A DNA stretch of 63,958 nt from Chytriomyces cf. hyalinus JEL632 (lineage: Eukaryota > Chytridiomycota > Chytridiomycetes > Chytridiales > Chytriomycetaceae). The translations under genes and the position numbers were made by a program. The stretch lies in assembly GCA_025435555.1 (NCBI GenBank), contig JAIWWG010000143.1, positions 1 through 63,958 on the forward strand, in the 5' to 3' direction. Under the pieces are notes generated by a model that saw only the letters and a program-made list of their open reading frames with translations, was not told the DNA's origin and ran no database searches. How positions within the stretch are numbered: position 1 is the stretch's first letter; each line of letters starts with the position of its first letter. Positions 12,087 through 24,014 of the stretch are shown piece after piece.

Positions 12087-12650
12087 TTTGCTGAATGAAT
12101 AAAAACTGGAAAAAGTGCGTCTCAATTTTTCACAACCACCGAAAAAAGTACGGCTGCCAGCGTGTATGGACAGGGGCACGTTACGCTACAGAAACACACT
12201 ACACTATATTGAGACTCCGTTTATGTGCTGTACTGGCTCATGACTGCAGTGCTCGATAACGCACAGGTGATTCAGGCGTGGTTCTTGTTCCGTTTCGAGA
12301 CCCTTCCGCAACTGAAATAGCGTTGTATTCGCAACAGCATTTGGTGTACGGGATTATCCAGTTCAAACGCATTGATGCAGCAAACTCTACGAAAACTTTT
12401 ATCCTTCATTGGGCTTTGAAAATTTTGCTTCCATGCAGCCGATTCTGCCACAAGAGGGGCAATGACCAACATTCCACATGGAGCACTTATGGGCACTGAC
12501 CTGCGCAAGCTGAATATCCGAACTTGGCCCCTGGAACTCAACATCCAGCACCTAATGGGAAGCTTTCTTGGGACCCAGAACGATCGTTCTGACGCGAAAA
12601 TTTGATTGCGTCCCATGTAAATCCCTCTTCAAAGGACAAAACTGCAAGAA
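12087..12650. other. Intergenic, divergent promoter region
   Basis: This interval lies between the divergent uL14 and GPCR genes. No coding sequence is convincing. The last ~40 nt before the GPCR start resemble the leader of the second GPCR copy (near 14350), consistent with tandem duplication including some 5' DNA. Confidence 0.5.
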
Positions 12651-13770
12651 ATGGATTTCGCTGAAAACGCGGTCACCGTCACGTTTACTGCAACTGCTGC
12701 CGTGGCTGCTGTCCTGAATCTGATCGTCTTGGTGTCCAGCCTCTTGAAACTTCCTAAACTGACGCCGAGCTCTTTCTTGACATACTTTCTCTGTTTCTGC
12801 GATGGAGTTGTTGCTTCTACCGATGCTATAATTGGATGCAGTTCTCTTTTCATGCATCGCTCGTTGGATCGTGATGATACTTTTCTGGGGCTTCGAATCT
12901 GTTCTATTCACGGCACGCTGCAGATATTTGGAGGAAGCTCGTCGTTGTTTCTGTGCCTTGGTCTGACAATCTTTCGATTCATGGTCATCTGTCGTGAGGC
13001 GATCCTTACTCAAAGATTTGCATACTTTTACGTGGCTGCTGCCTTGTCTGGATCTGTTTTGATTTCGACACTACCGCTCATGCTGCGATCGGCGGACAGC
13101 ATGTACGCAGTTCAACCCAGCGGTGTATACTGCATCACTGATTGGACCTCCAAAAACGCGCAAGCCATTCCTTTAGTCACAATCAATCTCACCACGCTGA
13201 CACCGCCCATTGTTTTCATTGGATACGCGTACATGACCATATACGTTCAATTCCGCAAATCTCTTCGCGAGGTGCGGAGAAGCAAGTCTTCCCATTGCAT
13301 TTGTTCAGAGATTATTGTCACGAGTGAATGGGAGGGAAAATCGTTACAGGATCATGTACCAGCAGGGATGGCTGCATTGGTTCCACATAATGCGAACGAT
13401 GAGCAACGCGCGCTTCTTGTGCAGAGTGTTGTGATTGTGTTTGCGTTTCTTGCTGGATGGTTGCCGTATGCCGTTTGTGAGTGTCCTATATCATTTTAAA
13501 CATTTCAAAAGTGTTTACTGAAAAAACGTCAAACAAGTGATTGTATACGAAGTGTCCACGTCTCGCTACTTTTCGGCAGCAAGCGACTTTTTTGCCATCT
13601 ATTGCACCCTTCTCAACGGCGCCGTCAACCCAATTATTGTCCTCAGCTTCAACAAGGAAATTCGGCGCAATTTCACGGATTTCTTTGGATGTGCTCCAAA
13701 GAATCCCAAAAGGCCGCTTTCTCGCGTTTTTTTAAAAAAAGAAAGAAGTTTAAGGAGAATGGATGGCTAG
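12651..13770 (+). CDS. Class A-like seven-transmembrane GPCR, copy 1
   Basis: Two exons, 12651-13476 and 13538-13770, encode 352 residues with seven hydrophobic segments. Recognisable positions are an N in TM1 (VLNLIVLVSSLL), TM3 ending LGLTIFRFMVICRE (so DRY reads FRF), the TM6 motif AFLAGWLPYAV, and TM7 LLNGAVNPIIVLSFNKEIRR. The NPxxY-like motif is NPIIV and runs into a helix-8 region. The residue matching the retinal-binding lysine of opsins is Leu, so this is not a photopigment. It should be a plasma-membrane receptor coupled to a G protein; the ligand is unknown. The near-identical neighbour at 14396 shows a tandem duplication. Confidence 0.8.
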
Positions 13771-14395
13771 CGTTTTTTATGTTTTGAGTGTAGTTGTTAT
13801 TTTCATCGTTTTTTATTTTATTTTTTGGGTGGGGGTTGGCCATTACTGGCAGTCGCAGAACGCCTCGCAGTAATGAATGAATGAATGCGCGCGTTGTTTT
13901 TGCTGAATGAGCAGCAAACACTGTTTGAAAAGCGGATGAGACCGTAACGGCCGAAGCATATTACATAATAATACATGAGACTCGCTGGACAAACGACAGA
14001 ATGAATGCGTTCCTCATCTCACTTCAGCAATTTGTAAATCTTTGTTCTGTGCAAACAAACATCGCCTTTTTTATCGACAGGAATGTCGGGAGCAACGCGA
14101 ATATTGCGCTAAAAACAACAACCAGCGTGCATGTCCTGCTCTGCTGCAACACTTGGGACACTGACGCGCATAAGTTGAAATACGAAACGTTTTGTTTTGG
14201 AACACAGAATCTTCCAGTCAGCAACTAACGAGAATCTCATTGGTCCCCCGATTGTATCACACCGCGGCGGGTATAATGGAAATCTCAATTTTCCAACACA
14301 CGGGCCAAACATCCCACGAAAATTCGAATAGCTCCCCACATTTCGAGCCATGTAAATCTCTCTCACTGGTGACAAAAAGACAAGAAACTTGACAA
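13771..14395. other. Intergenic spacer between GPCR copies
   Basis: No gene is seen. The stretch just before 14396 resembles the leader of copy 1. Confidence 0.5.
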
Positions 14396-15486
14396 ATGGA
14401 CGTACCTGAAACCGATCTAACAGTCGCATTTACTGCAACTGCCGCCGTGGCTGCTGTCCTGAATCTGATCGTCTTGGTGTCCAGCCTCTTGAAACTTCCT
14501 AAACTGACGCCAAGTTCTTTCCTGCAATACTTTCTCTGTTTCTGCGATGGAGTTGTTGCTGCTGCTGATGCCGTTATTGGATGCAGTTCCCTCCTCAAGC
14601 ATCTCTCGTTGGACCGGGCGGGCACGTTTCTGGGACTTCGGATCTGTTCCATCCACGGCACGCTGCAGATATTTGGGGGAAGCTCTTCGCTTTTTCTGTG
14701 CCTTGGTCTGACAATCTTTCGATTCATGGTCATCTGTCGTGAGGCGATCCTTACTCAGAGATTTGCATACTTTTACGTGGCTGCCACCTTGTCTGGATCT
14801 GTTTTGATTTCGACACTACCGCTCATGCTGGGATCGGCTGAAAGCACGTACATGGTTCAACCCAGCGGTGTATACTGCATCACAGACTGGACATCGAAAA
14901 ACGCGCAAGCGATCCCTTTAGTCACAATGAACCTGATCACGCTGACGCCACCCGTCGTTTTCATTGGATACGCGTACACGGCAATATACTTTCAATTCCG
15001 AAACTCGTATCTCGAGCTCCAAAAAACCACGTCTTCCAAAGCCATCAGTTGTGAAACTGTCGCGAGTAACAGTAGCACTGCAAATGGAAAGTCATCGCTG
15101 GAGCAAATGTTGCTGCAAACTGCAAATGAAGAGCAACGCGCGCTTCTTGTGCAAAGCGTTGTAATTGTGTTTGCGTTTTTGGCGGGGTGGTTGCCGTATA
15201 CCGTTTGTAAGAAGAAGTTATTGCCTCCTCCTTTTTATTCCCTCGTTGCTTTTTCACTTACCAAGTACTCTTTCCAAACCACCCAAAACAAGTGATTGTA
15301 TACGAAATCATAACGTCCCACCACTTTTCGGCAGCATTCGACTACTTTGCCATCTACTGCACCCTTCTCAACGGCGCTATTAACCCACTCATTGTCCTGC
15401 GCTTCAACAAGGAGATTCGCAGAAATGTCACAAATTTCTTTGGATGCAGTCCAAAGAGTCAACGATCGCTTCCTCGCCCGCTCTGA
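14396..15486 (+). CDS. Class A-like seven-transmembrane GPCR, copy 2
   Basis: Two exons, 14396-15206 and 15293-15486, encode 334 residues. The intron lies at the same place and phase as in copy 1, inside TM6/TM7. Long blocks from TM1 to TM5 are nearly identical to copy 1 in DNA, for example the TM1 segment ending LIVLVSSLLKLPKL. The third intracellular loop (after QFRNSYLELQKTTSS) and the C-terminal tail differ. TM3 again reads FRFMVICRE, TM6 GWLPYTV and TM7 NGAINPLIVLRFNKEIRR. The loop that contacts G proteins is thus the part that has diverged, which suggests the copies could differ in coupling. Ligand unknown. Confidence 0.8.
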
Positions 15487-15790
15487 AGAAAGTTGGGGCG
15501 GAAAAAATAAATCGCCGGTTTTTTGTTGCGTTATTTTTCGAAATAAAACGAAAGTTCAAAAACCCATCCCCTCTCGTTTGTTTAATGGACTGTTTTGTAA
15601 ATATAGTTTCATTGTATGGCTGTTCCAGTCTCCCAGATTTCACAATTTAAGCATCCGCTCTTTACTGAATTGTGTACTGTTGCACTGACAAAAGAAAACC
15701 CATCTGAAGGTAAAAAAGACGCTCAAGCTAAAAAACACGACAAACAAATGTTGAACCCTGGAACAACCCCCCACCCGCGCTTTGTTTGAT
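15487..15790. other. Convergent intergenic region
   Basis: This is the 3' space between GPCR copy 2 and the first tyrosinase. It is AT-rich and I see no gene. Confidence 0.5.
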
Positions 15791-17820
15791 TTACAGATAC
15801 AAATTCACAACCTCTACATCCCATGCACCTTGCATCATTCCAAACACACCAATCCCACACCCACCCTCACAAAACCCTCGTAAATGAATTTTGAGAGACG
15901 GAACCTTTTCTACCGCAACCCGATTCCCGTTTTCATCTATAATTTCCACTGTGACGTGCTTTTTCCAATCGCGCGGTTCAGAATGCAAGAGTCCAGCTTC
16001 AAGGAACGCATGTGTCAACACTGCGTTGCCTCCCATCGTCATCATTTTCATTGAGTTTTTGTTGGTTGGTTTGTCGGTGCTCATTGCAAACACGTATGCC
16101 ATTGCAGCATAGTTTCCTGCCACGTGAAATTGCAATTCGAAAGCTCCGTTTAGTGCATTCATGTCTACGAAAAAATGGGCAAACACTGCAGTGTACGCGT
16201 GTTTCTGTTTTCTTGAAGGAATTGTGGATGGGGATAGTTGGAAACTGTCGGGAAATGAAAGCGTTTGCATTGCAGCGTGGAGGTATGCTTTTGCGGTTTG
16301 ATACCATACTATGGGTTGTTGCTTCTGTACAGTTTGTACACCGGGAAACTTGGATGGATCGATAAACGAGTATTGTTGGAGCAGAAGGGTTTGTAGTTGG
16401 GCACCACGGAGCCCGGATTCCAGCTCCGGGTACGTGTATCCGAGGGATTCGGTTGTTTTGGCGTCGTTGCTTGTCCAGGCGGTGTTGCTGTTGTTGCGGA
16501 TTCGGAACGGTGTGAGGGGTATTGATGCGGTTTCTGCGTCTGGGAAGCCACCGACGGTTGCTTGGTATAATGCGAGCATGCGATCCACGTTGCAGTGGTG
16601 AAAGTAAAAGACTTTGAACGAGAATAGGTTGGCTGAAAAAAATAAGGATATAAACCATAAAATAAGCGGGAAACCTGGATCATAACTCGCGATACTTGGA
16701 TCCCCCATAAAACCCCCAATAGCGCCATGCACATTATCATGAATATGCTCGAGACTATGAAAATTCCTTGGATCCGTGTCATCCTTATCTCGCGTTCGAT
16801 TTGTATTGTGATTCGAAAAATCGGACCAATTCGCGCTCAAATACGGATCAAACAGCAACCGCACCTGATCACGCGATTGCGCAACCAACCGCGGCGTGAT
16901 GCACCGTTTCCGGAATGTAGTGCGCCCCTTCTTACGTAAACGTTTTGGAAACTTGTTGAATGTTGCGTTGGGGATTGTGAAGCTTGTGAATGGGTTTTTG
17001 ATGCGTTTTGAGAGACCGAGCGGGGGTGCCGCGATTTCCATGTATGCGTTTGTAAAGATTTGGGGACATGGATCGAGGAGAGACGCGTCAGAGGCCCAAT
17101 CGTAGTATGGGAAACGGATGGTTTCGGCGACGCTTGTCCACTCTTGCGTGTTGTTCTTGTACATGGGTGCAATCACGTTTTTGGCTACATCAATAATGAC
17201 TCTTTCAATGAGTCCAATGTACGGTCTGGGATGTGGCAATGTTTAGGATAAAATTCAATGATTACTTTTTCCTGGCAACAAATTCAACAAAAAGCAAGTG
17301 CTTTTTACCTGTGCCAAACTGGAAACAGCGGATCACCATGCTTACAATACCCTGGCGCATTCCCCATCATCCCATCCCCTTTCACCCCTGGAAACCCGTC
17401 ATACGCGTAATTCCGAGGTTCACCGTGAATCGTGGCAATCGCCGTGAGCGAGCGTGGATCCCGTTCATCCAATCCATTCTTGACGTGTTCAAACGCTTGC
17501 AAGAATAAGCTGTATTGTTTCCTGTTGGTTTGTGCGAAGAAGGTGTGGATTTCTTGTCGTGCGATGGCTGTGGCATTTCAAATCATGAGTTTATAAAATG
17601 AATCGAAAAAGATAAAAAAAAAAGAAGGAAAGGAAAGGGGGGTGTGGGAAACGCGTGTTGCAGTCAAAAACGTACGTTTGACGGATGAATCGATGATGGG
17701 AAGGAACAGGTGTGAGTGGCTGTAATCTTGCGAGGGTTGCTGGTGGGTGGCTGCTTGAGCGGCGATACCAATCACGGCGGTGAACAGCGTTGCGACAGCA
17801 ATAACGGCGTGTAGCTGCAT
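15791..17820 (-). CDS. Secreted tyrosinase-domain copper protein, copy 1
   Basis: Four exons (17820-17676, 17567-17309, 17225-16675, 16611-15791) encode 591 residues. The first ~24 residues form a signal peptide (MQLHAVIAVATLFTAVIGIA). Copper site A includes IHGEP and YCKHGDPLFPVWHRPYI; copper site B includes LEHIHDNVH and YFHHCNVDRM. Tyrosinases oxidise monophenols and o-diphenols to quinones, here most likely outside the cell or in the wall, for melanin or phenol turnover. This copy is the most divergent of the three: it has an extra basic insert near KRLRKKGRTTFRKR and an extra intron before the HHC motif. The ~220 C-terminal residues form a conserved domain shared by all three copies. Confidence 0.9.
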
Positions 17821-18171
17821 GGGATGGCGTTTGGGTACTGTGTTTGATGCGGGTTGAGTGCTGTTGGCAGTTGCTTGTGCGGGTTGTGGGTTCTTGTGTT
17901 TCCCGCACGTGTTTATTTTTTCTTTCTTTTTCAAGCCAAATATTTTATCGCACACGCCGAAAATGCCTCTTGACCGTGCACTTGGTCATTTCGCAAAATG
18001 AGGCCTTTTCTTTTTCCTCATTTCTCCTGACAGGTCCCAAATTCGATCCTGGAGACATCACCCACTTAAACAAACATCTTCTTCACGTTTACTTTTTATT
18101 TGTGCAGGACTCAACTACTAGTGTGAAAAAAACTACAAAGGCAAAACAATTGCTGAAAAAGGTTTCCCCTT
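17821..18171. other. Intergenic between tyrosinases 1 and 2
   Basis: This is the promoter region of copy 1 and the 3' region of copy 2. No other feature is seen. Confidence 0.5.
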
Positions 18172-20153
18172 TCACGGGTACAACTGAATCGCATCCTCAC
18201 TCCACTTTGTATACGGGTTATTGTCCTTGTCCTCGGCATCGTGCAGGCAACCTCTTAGAATCACATTCAAGGTAGGGAACCGCTTCAAGTCTACAGTATC
18301 ACCAACAAAGTCGCGGAGCTCCACTGTAACGTGCTTTTTCCATTCTTCAGGCTTGTGCAGTAACCCAGCTTGGTACAGTTCAAACGTGAGAACCACGCTG
18401 CTTCCAATCACCATCACATCGTTGTGGTGGTTCTTGCGTGTGGCAAACACGTAACTGGACCCGGCAGTGTAACCATCGACTTTGAATACAACCGTGAAAG
18501 GCTCATCGATGGAATGCATATCAACAGAATAGTGCGCGTAAGCAGCTTCACCGCCAAAAGCAGCCGCATCAGTTCCTGCAGGAGTCGTTGGCTTGTTTTC
18601 AGTGAATGTAGTGGCCTCAATGCTGTGTCTGAAGCCAGCCAAGCTGTAGGCTTTTGCAAGGCCTTTTTCCAGGTATCGAGTAGCTTTCTGGTACATGGTT
18701 GGAGAGCCGCCGACATCACGAGTAGAAATGTCACGGCGTTTAACGGAATCACGGCGGCGACCGTTTGGGTTCGTGTCGACAATGCCGGCTGGGTCTACAA
18801 AAGTGTATGTCTGGTACAAGGAGCGTGCGAGTTGTGTTCCGCGGGTGCCGTTGGCGAGTTCTGGGTAAGTGTATCCAAAGGCTCTTGTGGAGTTGGAGTC
18901 GTAACTGGTCCACGCGTCGTTGCTTCCCGGGCGGATACGGAATGGAGTCAGTGGAGTGTTGGCAATGGATGGGTCGGGGAATTCATTGAAGCAGGCTTGG
19001 TACAGGGCCGTCAAGCGATCAATGTTGCAGTGATGAAAGTAAAAGATTGGATCATAACTTGCTGACGCTGGGTTTCCCATGTATGAACCGCTACCAACGT
19101 AACCGTGAATATTATTGTGAATTCCTTCAATACTGTGAAACTGGCGTGGGTTTTGCGAGTCTCCAGAGTCCATTTGGGTGTTGGAGAATGCAAACCAGTC
19201 TTCCAAAGTGGTATCAAACAGGAGACGCACTTGGGCTCTTGTTTGAGCAACTTCGTGCGTGCTCAAGGCTCCTGTGCGGTAAGTGTCTTGGCTGCGCATC
19301 CCGCTGGATTGCATTTCATCGTAAATGTCTTCGGGAAGGCTGAAGCTCACAAGAGGGTTTTCCATTGTGAATTGAGCGCCGCTGGGTCCAACAAGGATAA
19401 CAACGCTGGGTTGCGAGAAGATTGCTGGGTACGGGTCTTTCAGAGCTGCGTCGGAGGCATAGTCCCAGTAAGGGAATCGAATGGTCTTGGCCAGGGCGAC
19501 CCACTGAGTAGTGTTCTGGGTATAAGTCGGTGCAATGACCGTGGTAGCAATCTCGACAATGACGGTCTCGATCAACGCAATGTACGGTCTAAAAAACGAA
19601 GCTCGGCATTAATATATTTACTTTCCAACCGATTAAATAAAATGAAATGGGTACCTGTGCCACAAGGGGAAGAGAGGGTCAGCATGCTTGCAGTAACCCT
19701 TGTTGCTGTCACCCTTTGGACCGGGGAAGTTGTCGTAAGTCAAACCCTCTGGTTCTCCGTGAATGTTGGCAATGGCTGCAAACGAGCGGGGATCCGTTTC
19801 TGGCAGTGTCTTCATGTAGTAGAATGCTTGCAGGAACAAACTGTACGCCCGAATGTTTTTGGGTGCGAAAAAGTCGTGGACTTCTTGGCGGGAGTAGACT
19901 GTAGGTGGGTGGATCAGTTTTGGTGCATTTCTCGGACAACAGAAGGAAAGGGGGTACCTGCGTCTGATGCCTTCCAGACTGGGATGTACATCTGTCCGTC
20001 TGTTCCAATTGCGGACATGTGCTGGCGCTCGGCACCAGCACGGTGGACACCAATGTGGTCGGGGTAAGCGTTGCTGGCGGGACTGCTGTTGCTGGCCATG
20101 GCTGTTGCTTGGATAAGCGCCAATGCGGCTGCTAGGACGCCAATGAGTTGCAT
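18172..20153 (-). CDS. Secreted tyrosinase-domain copper protein, copy 2
   Basis: Three exons (20153-19958, 19898-19655, 19588-18172) encode 618 residues. The signal peptide is MQLIGVLAAALALIQATAMA. The copper A region has NIHGEP and GYCKHADPLFPLWHRPYI; copper B has IEGIHNNIH and FYFHHCNIDRL. A region of ~220 residues after the catalytic core ends in KWSEDAIQLYP. It is very similar to copy 3 at 20824-22761 and they share intron positions, so these two are the younger duplicates. In related fungal tyrosinases a C-terminal domain can shield the active site until cleaved; whether that applies here is unknown. Confidence 0.93.
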
Positions 20154-20823
20154 GGGTTTGGTTGATGGGGTGTTTTGTTAAGTGGAAGCAAGAAGGGGCC
20201 GTTTCTTCGTTTTTATTAACGTTCAGTCAGGTTGAACACGATAGCAGTTGAACATGTTTAAAATGTGCCAAGATAAAGTAAATAATAATTTAAATGGGTT
20301 TGATGGAGTCGCAGGGTTCGAATCCCGCTTTGGGCAAAAATGGGTCTTTTTTGTTTTGATGCAACTAACTGCTGATATGCCCTTTCTGATTCCGTCTTTC
20401 CTTTCTCTTTCGTGTCATGAGAGAGAAGGAAGCTGAATGGGAAGTGGTGCATTGAGAGAGAAGGAATGGGAAGTGGTGTATTGACACGCAAGAGTGCAAG
20501 TGACTCACACTGATGACAGGAGTTGAACCTTGTTCTGTGTTCATTTGAACCACATTGCCCCCCGTCTTCAAGAGTCGCTGATGAGATGAGCGAGGCAGGC
20601 AAAACACTCCTCCCACAAAGTATCGGCAACGACCAAGAACTCGCCCATTCCACTAAAAGTTTTTAAGACAGTCGTCAGACGCGTTGACAGCAGCCAGACG
20701 CACTAAACACATTGCAAAAGAAGTATGCTTCACGTTTACTTTTTATTTTGTGCCCAACATTGCAAAAATACGAACGAAAAAAGAACACGGACTAGGCAGC
20801 AACGCTGAAAAAGGTTTCCCCTT
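20154..20823. other. Intergenic between tyrosinases 2 and 3
   Basis: It holds a B-box-like motif element at 20308-20344, an imperfect GAGAGAAGGAA-type short repeat near 20420-20480, and on the minus strand a second match to the pol III B box (GGTTCAACTCC) near 20523-20533. No protein gene is seen. The last ~25 nt before 20824 match the corresponding 3' flank of copy 2. Confidence 0.5.
20308..20344 (+). repeat. B-box-like tRNA-derived element, copy 1
   Basis: It contains GCAGGGTTCGAATCCCG, a pol III B box / T-arm-like sequence, followed by TTTG and an A-rich end. About three quarters of the 37 nt match the element at 23447-23482. I cannot fold a complete tRNA: the 5' acceptor partner and D arm are missing. 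Confidence 0.45.
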
Positions 20824-22761
20824 TCACGGGTACAACTGAATCGCATCCTCACTCCACTTTGTATACGGGTTATTGTCCTTATCCTCGGTATCATGTACGC
20901 AACCTCTTAGAATCACGTTCAAGGTGGGGAACCGGCTCAAATCAACAGTATCACCAACAAAGTCGCGGATCTCCACTGTAACGTGTTTCTTCCATTCTTC
21001 AGGCTTTTGGAGTAACCCCGCTTGATACAGTTCAAACGTGAGAACCACGCTGCTTCCAATCACCATCACATCGTTGTGGTGAGTTTTACGTGTGGCAAAC
21101 ACGTAACTGGACCCGGCTTCGTAACCGTCCACTTTAATCACAACTGAGAAAGGTTCATTGATTGAGTGCATGTCGACAGAGAAATGCGCGTAAGCAGCGT
21201 CACCCCCAAACGCGGTTGCATCTTCTCCTGCCATTGCTGGCTTTGTTTCAGTGAACGTTGTGGCTTGAATACGGTTTCTGAAGCCAGCCAGTTTGTATGC
21301 TTTTGCAACGCCTCTTTCAAGGTATCTGCTAGCTTTCTGGTACATGGATGGAGAACTGCTCACATCGCGAGTAGACACGTCACGTCGCCGGCGACCGTTT
21401 GGGTTCGTGTCTACAAAGTCGGCTGGGTCTTCGAAAGCGTATGTCTCGAATAGGGTGAGTGCAAGTTGCGGTCCGCTGGCGCCGTTTGCGAGTTCTGGGT
21501 ACGTGTACCCGAACGAAGTTGTTAACTTGGAGTCGGAACTGGTCCATGCGTCGTTGCTTCCAGGGCGGATACGGAATGGAGTCAGTGGAGTGTTGGCAAT
21601 GGATGGGTCGGGGAATTCATTGAAGCAGGCTTGGTACAGGGCCGTCAAGCGGTCAATGTTGCAGTGGTGAAAGTAAAAGATTGGGTCGAAGCCTGCTGCC
21701 TCGGTGGCTCCCATGTAAGTACCCTGACCAACGTAAAGATGGATATTGTTGTGAACACTTTCAATACTGTGGAATTGCCGGGGAAGTTGACTGTCCTGAC
21801 CGTCCATTTTAGAAGTAGAGAATGCAGACCAGTCTTCCACAGTTGTGTCAAACAGGAGACGCACTTGGGCTCTGGTTTGAGCCACTTCGTATTTGCTTAA
21901 AATTCCACTGCGTCTGGTCTTCATTGGCTCGTCTCCCAATTGCAACTCAACGAAGATGTTGTCGGGAACGGTGTAGCTAACGAGAGGGTTTTCCATTGTG
22001 ACTTGAGCGCCGCTGGGTCCAACAAGGATAACAACGCTGGGTTGCGAGAAGATTGCTGGGTACGGGTCTTTCAGAGCTGCGTCGGAGGCATAGTCCCAGT
22101 AAGGGAATCGAATGGTCTTGGCCAGGGCGACCCACTCAGCCGTGTTCTGGGTGTAAGTGGGTGCAATTACCGTGGTAGCAATCTCGACAATCACGTTCTC
22201 GATCAAGGCAATGTAGGGTCTGGTAAACAAAATTTAGAATCAATAAACCTTGAACTAAGATGTGTTACCTGTGCCACAAGGGAAAGAGAGGGTCAGCATG
22301 CTTGCAGTAACCAATGTTTTCATCTCCCTTTGGACCGGGGAAGTTGTCGTAGATCATACCCGCTGGTGATCCGTGAATGCTGGCAATGGCGGCAAATGAG
22401 CGGGGATCTGTTTCTGGCAGTGTCTTCATGTAGTCGAATGCTTGCAGGAACAAGCTGTATGCCTCAATGTTTTCTGGTGCGAAAAAGTCGTGGACTTCTT
22501 GGCGGGAGTAGACTGTAGGTGGATGGATCAGTTTTGGTGCATTTCTCGGACAACAGAAGGAAAGGGGGTGCCTGCGTCTGAAGCTTTCCAGACTGGGATG
22601 TACATTTGTCCGTCTGTTCCAATGGCAGACATGTGCTGACGCTCGGCACCAGCTCGGTGGACACCAATGTGGTCGGCGTAAGCTTTGCTACCATGACTGC
22701 TGGCCAGGACGGTAGCTTGAAGAAGAGCCAGCGTGGCTGAGAGGACGCCAATGAGTTGCAT
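20824..22761 (-). CDS. Secreted tyrosinase-domain copper protein, copy 3
   Basis: Three exons (22761-22572, 22512-22269, 22219-20824) encode 609 residues. The signal peptide is MQLIGVLSATLALLQATVLA. Copper A has SIHGSP and YCKHADPLFPLWHRPYI, and copper B has IESVHNNIH and FYFHHCNIDR. It is the closest relative of copy 2, and the two share long identical blocks. The first intron is unusual: the exon ends GACGCAG and the intron begins GC instead of GT, a GC-AG intron, whereas copy 2 has GT at the same place. All catalytic histidine motifs are intact, so it should be active if spliced. Confidence 0.92.
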
Positions 22762-24014
22762 GGGGGTTTTGGTTGAAGGTGGATGTTTTTGGTCGAAAAG
22801 GGCGATTCTTTTTTTTTCTTATAGTTCGGTTGAACAACCAATGTTGAACAAGAGCGGGTGAATGTTGAACAAGGAATAAAAGAAAAATTTGTTTTTGCTC
22901 TGAGTTGGGACGCGCCGACATTCACGCGCGACCTGATTGTCTCAACCGTTCGGTAAATACTTCCGGTCCTCGGTGTAAACTCCGGCAACAGCGTTCGTAT
23001 TGGCGGCGCCGTATTGTGTGACACTGATGCCCTCTGCTCACTGGTGGCCTGCAATCTTCAATGCATGTTACTCTGCGTTACCTAACCTTATTACTGTCCA
23101 CTAGACTCATGCAAGCCGCTCAATATGTGTTTCACCGAGCATGAGATTCCAAGTCTTTGGCCGTTGCGACGCGTCCCAAACGCTACTATCTCATCAACCT
23201 CGAATGGCCGTGCGCGTACTCCTCCTCCTATTATTTCTTTCTTTACTTTGGGTCATCTTCCCCTGCTTCAGTCGGGATGTGGTCGTTTGAGCACGGTTGT
23301 TGCTCTCGCTGTCTCCCTAAACGCGGCCGTTTCTGTCCAAGCGATAATTATTCCGCAGTGCAAAATACCATCGTTTCAACAGTTCCAAGATGCAAAAGCG
23401 GTGCATGTGAAATACGAACTGATGTTAGCGTGGGGCTTCACATCCAGACGCAGGGTTCGAAACCCGGTTTGCACAAAATGCGTTTCCCTTCCCTCTCATA
23501 TGACAGATGGTGGGTGTATGGAACCGTCATTTGTTGAGCAGGCACTGGCTTACTGACGGATCGTGAACGTTGATGTGCTGAACCCTGTGATGGTGTTCAT
23601 TGACAGTTGTTGAGAAGTTGGTGGGGATCAGAGACCAGCAAGAGCGACGTGTCAGTCGATGATGACTGTCGGCTATTTTAGGAACCTTGTTCATTCTTTA
23701 TTGCGAGCAGTGCTGGATGGATGCCATCAATGACGAGTGTTTGTTGTATTCGCATGACGCAAGATGCCGAGAGCACCAGCAAATTGAACGTGCTTCTCAG
23801 ATTCTCAGCGCCTCCTACTTAGCTCAACTCGCCATGGCTGTGACGGTGGTGCCGCTTGAATACCACCGCGCCAATGCCTCTCTCATAGCACACTCAATTA
23901 TACGCTCTAAAGAAAGAATGCGGAAAAAGCGCCGTTGTGATGGCTCCCGTTTTCCGATCTTTGGATTTCCGCATTGATACATTACAAACCCTGTACAAAA
24001 AAAAAAAAAAAAAA
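22762..24014. other. Long intergenic region before the flavoprotein
   Basis: About 1.25 kb without a convincing gene. It holds the second B-box-like element (23447-23482) and a run of 19 A ending in the start codon of the next gene (23997-24015). Reading frames near 23125-23556 and 23687-23977 show no recognisable domain and I do not call them. Confidence 0.5.
23447..23482 (+). repeat. B-box-like tRNA-derived element, copy 2
   Basis: It contains CGCAGGGTTCGAAACCCGG, with GGTTTGCAC and an A-rich end. The sequence GTGCATG at 23401 could pair with the 3' GTTTGCAC as an acceptor stem (six of seven pairs), but no proper D or anticodon arm forms. It is most likely a decayed tRNA or SINE head related to 20308-20344. 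Confidence 0.4.

Noticed and set aside
12651-15486. Animal-type opsin
   Set aside because: The retinal-linking lysine position in TM7 is Leu in both copies.
20308-20344. A functional tRNA gene
   Set aside because: Only the T-arm-like part is present; no 5' acceptor partner, D arm or anticodon arm can be formed.
23125-23977. Plus-strand open frames between tyrosinase 3 and the flavoprotein
   Set aside because: No recognisable domain, no splice pattern linking them, low-complexity composition, and one overlaps the B-box element.
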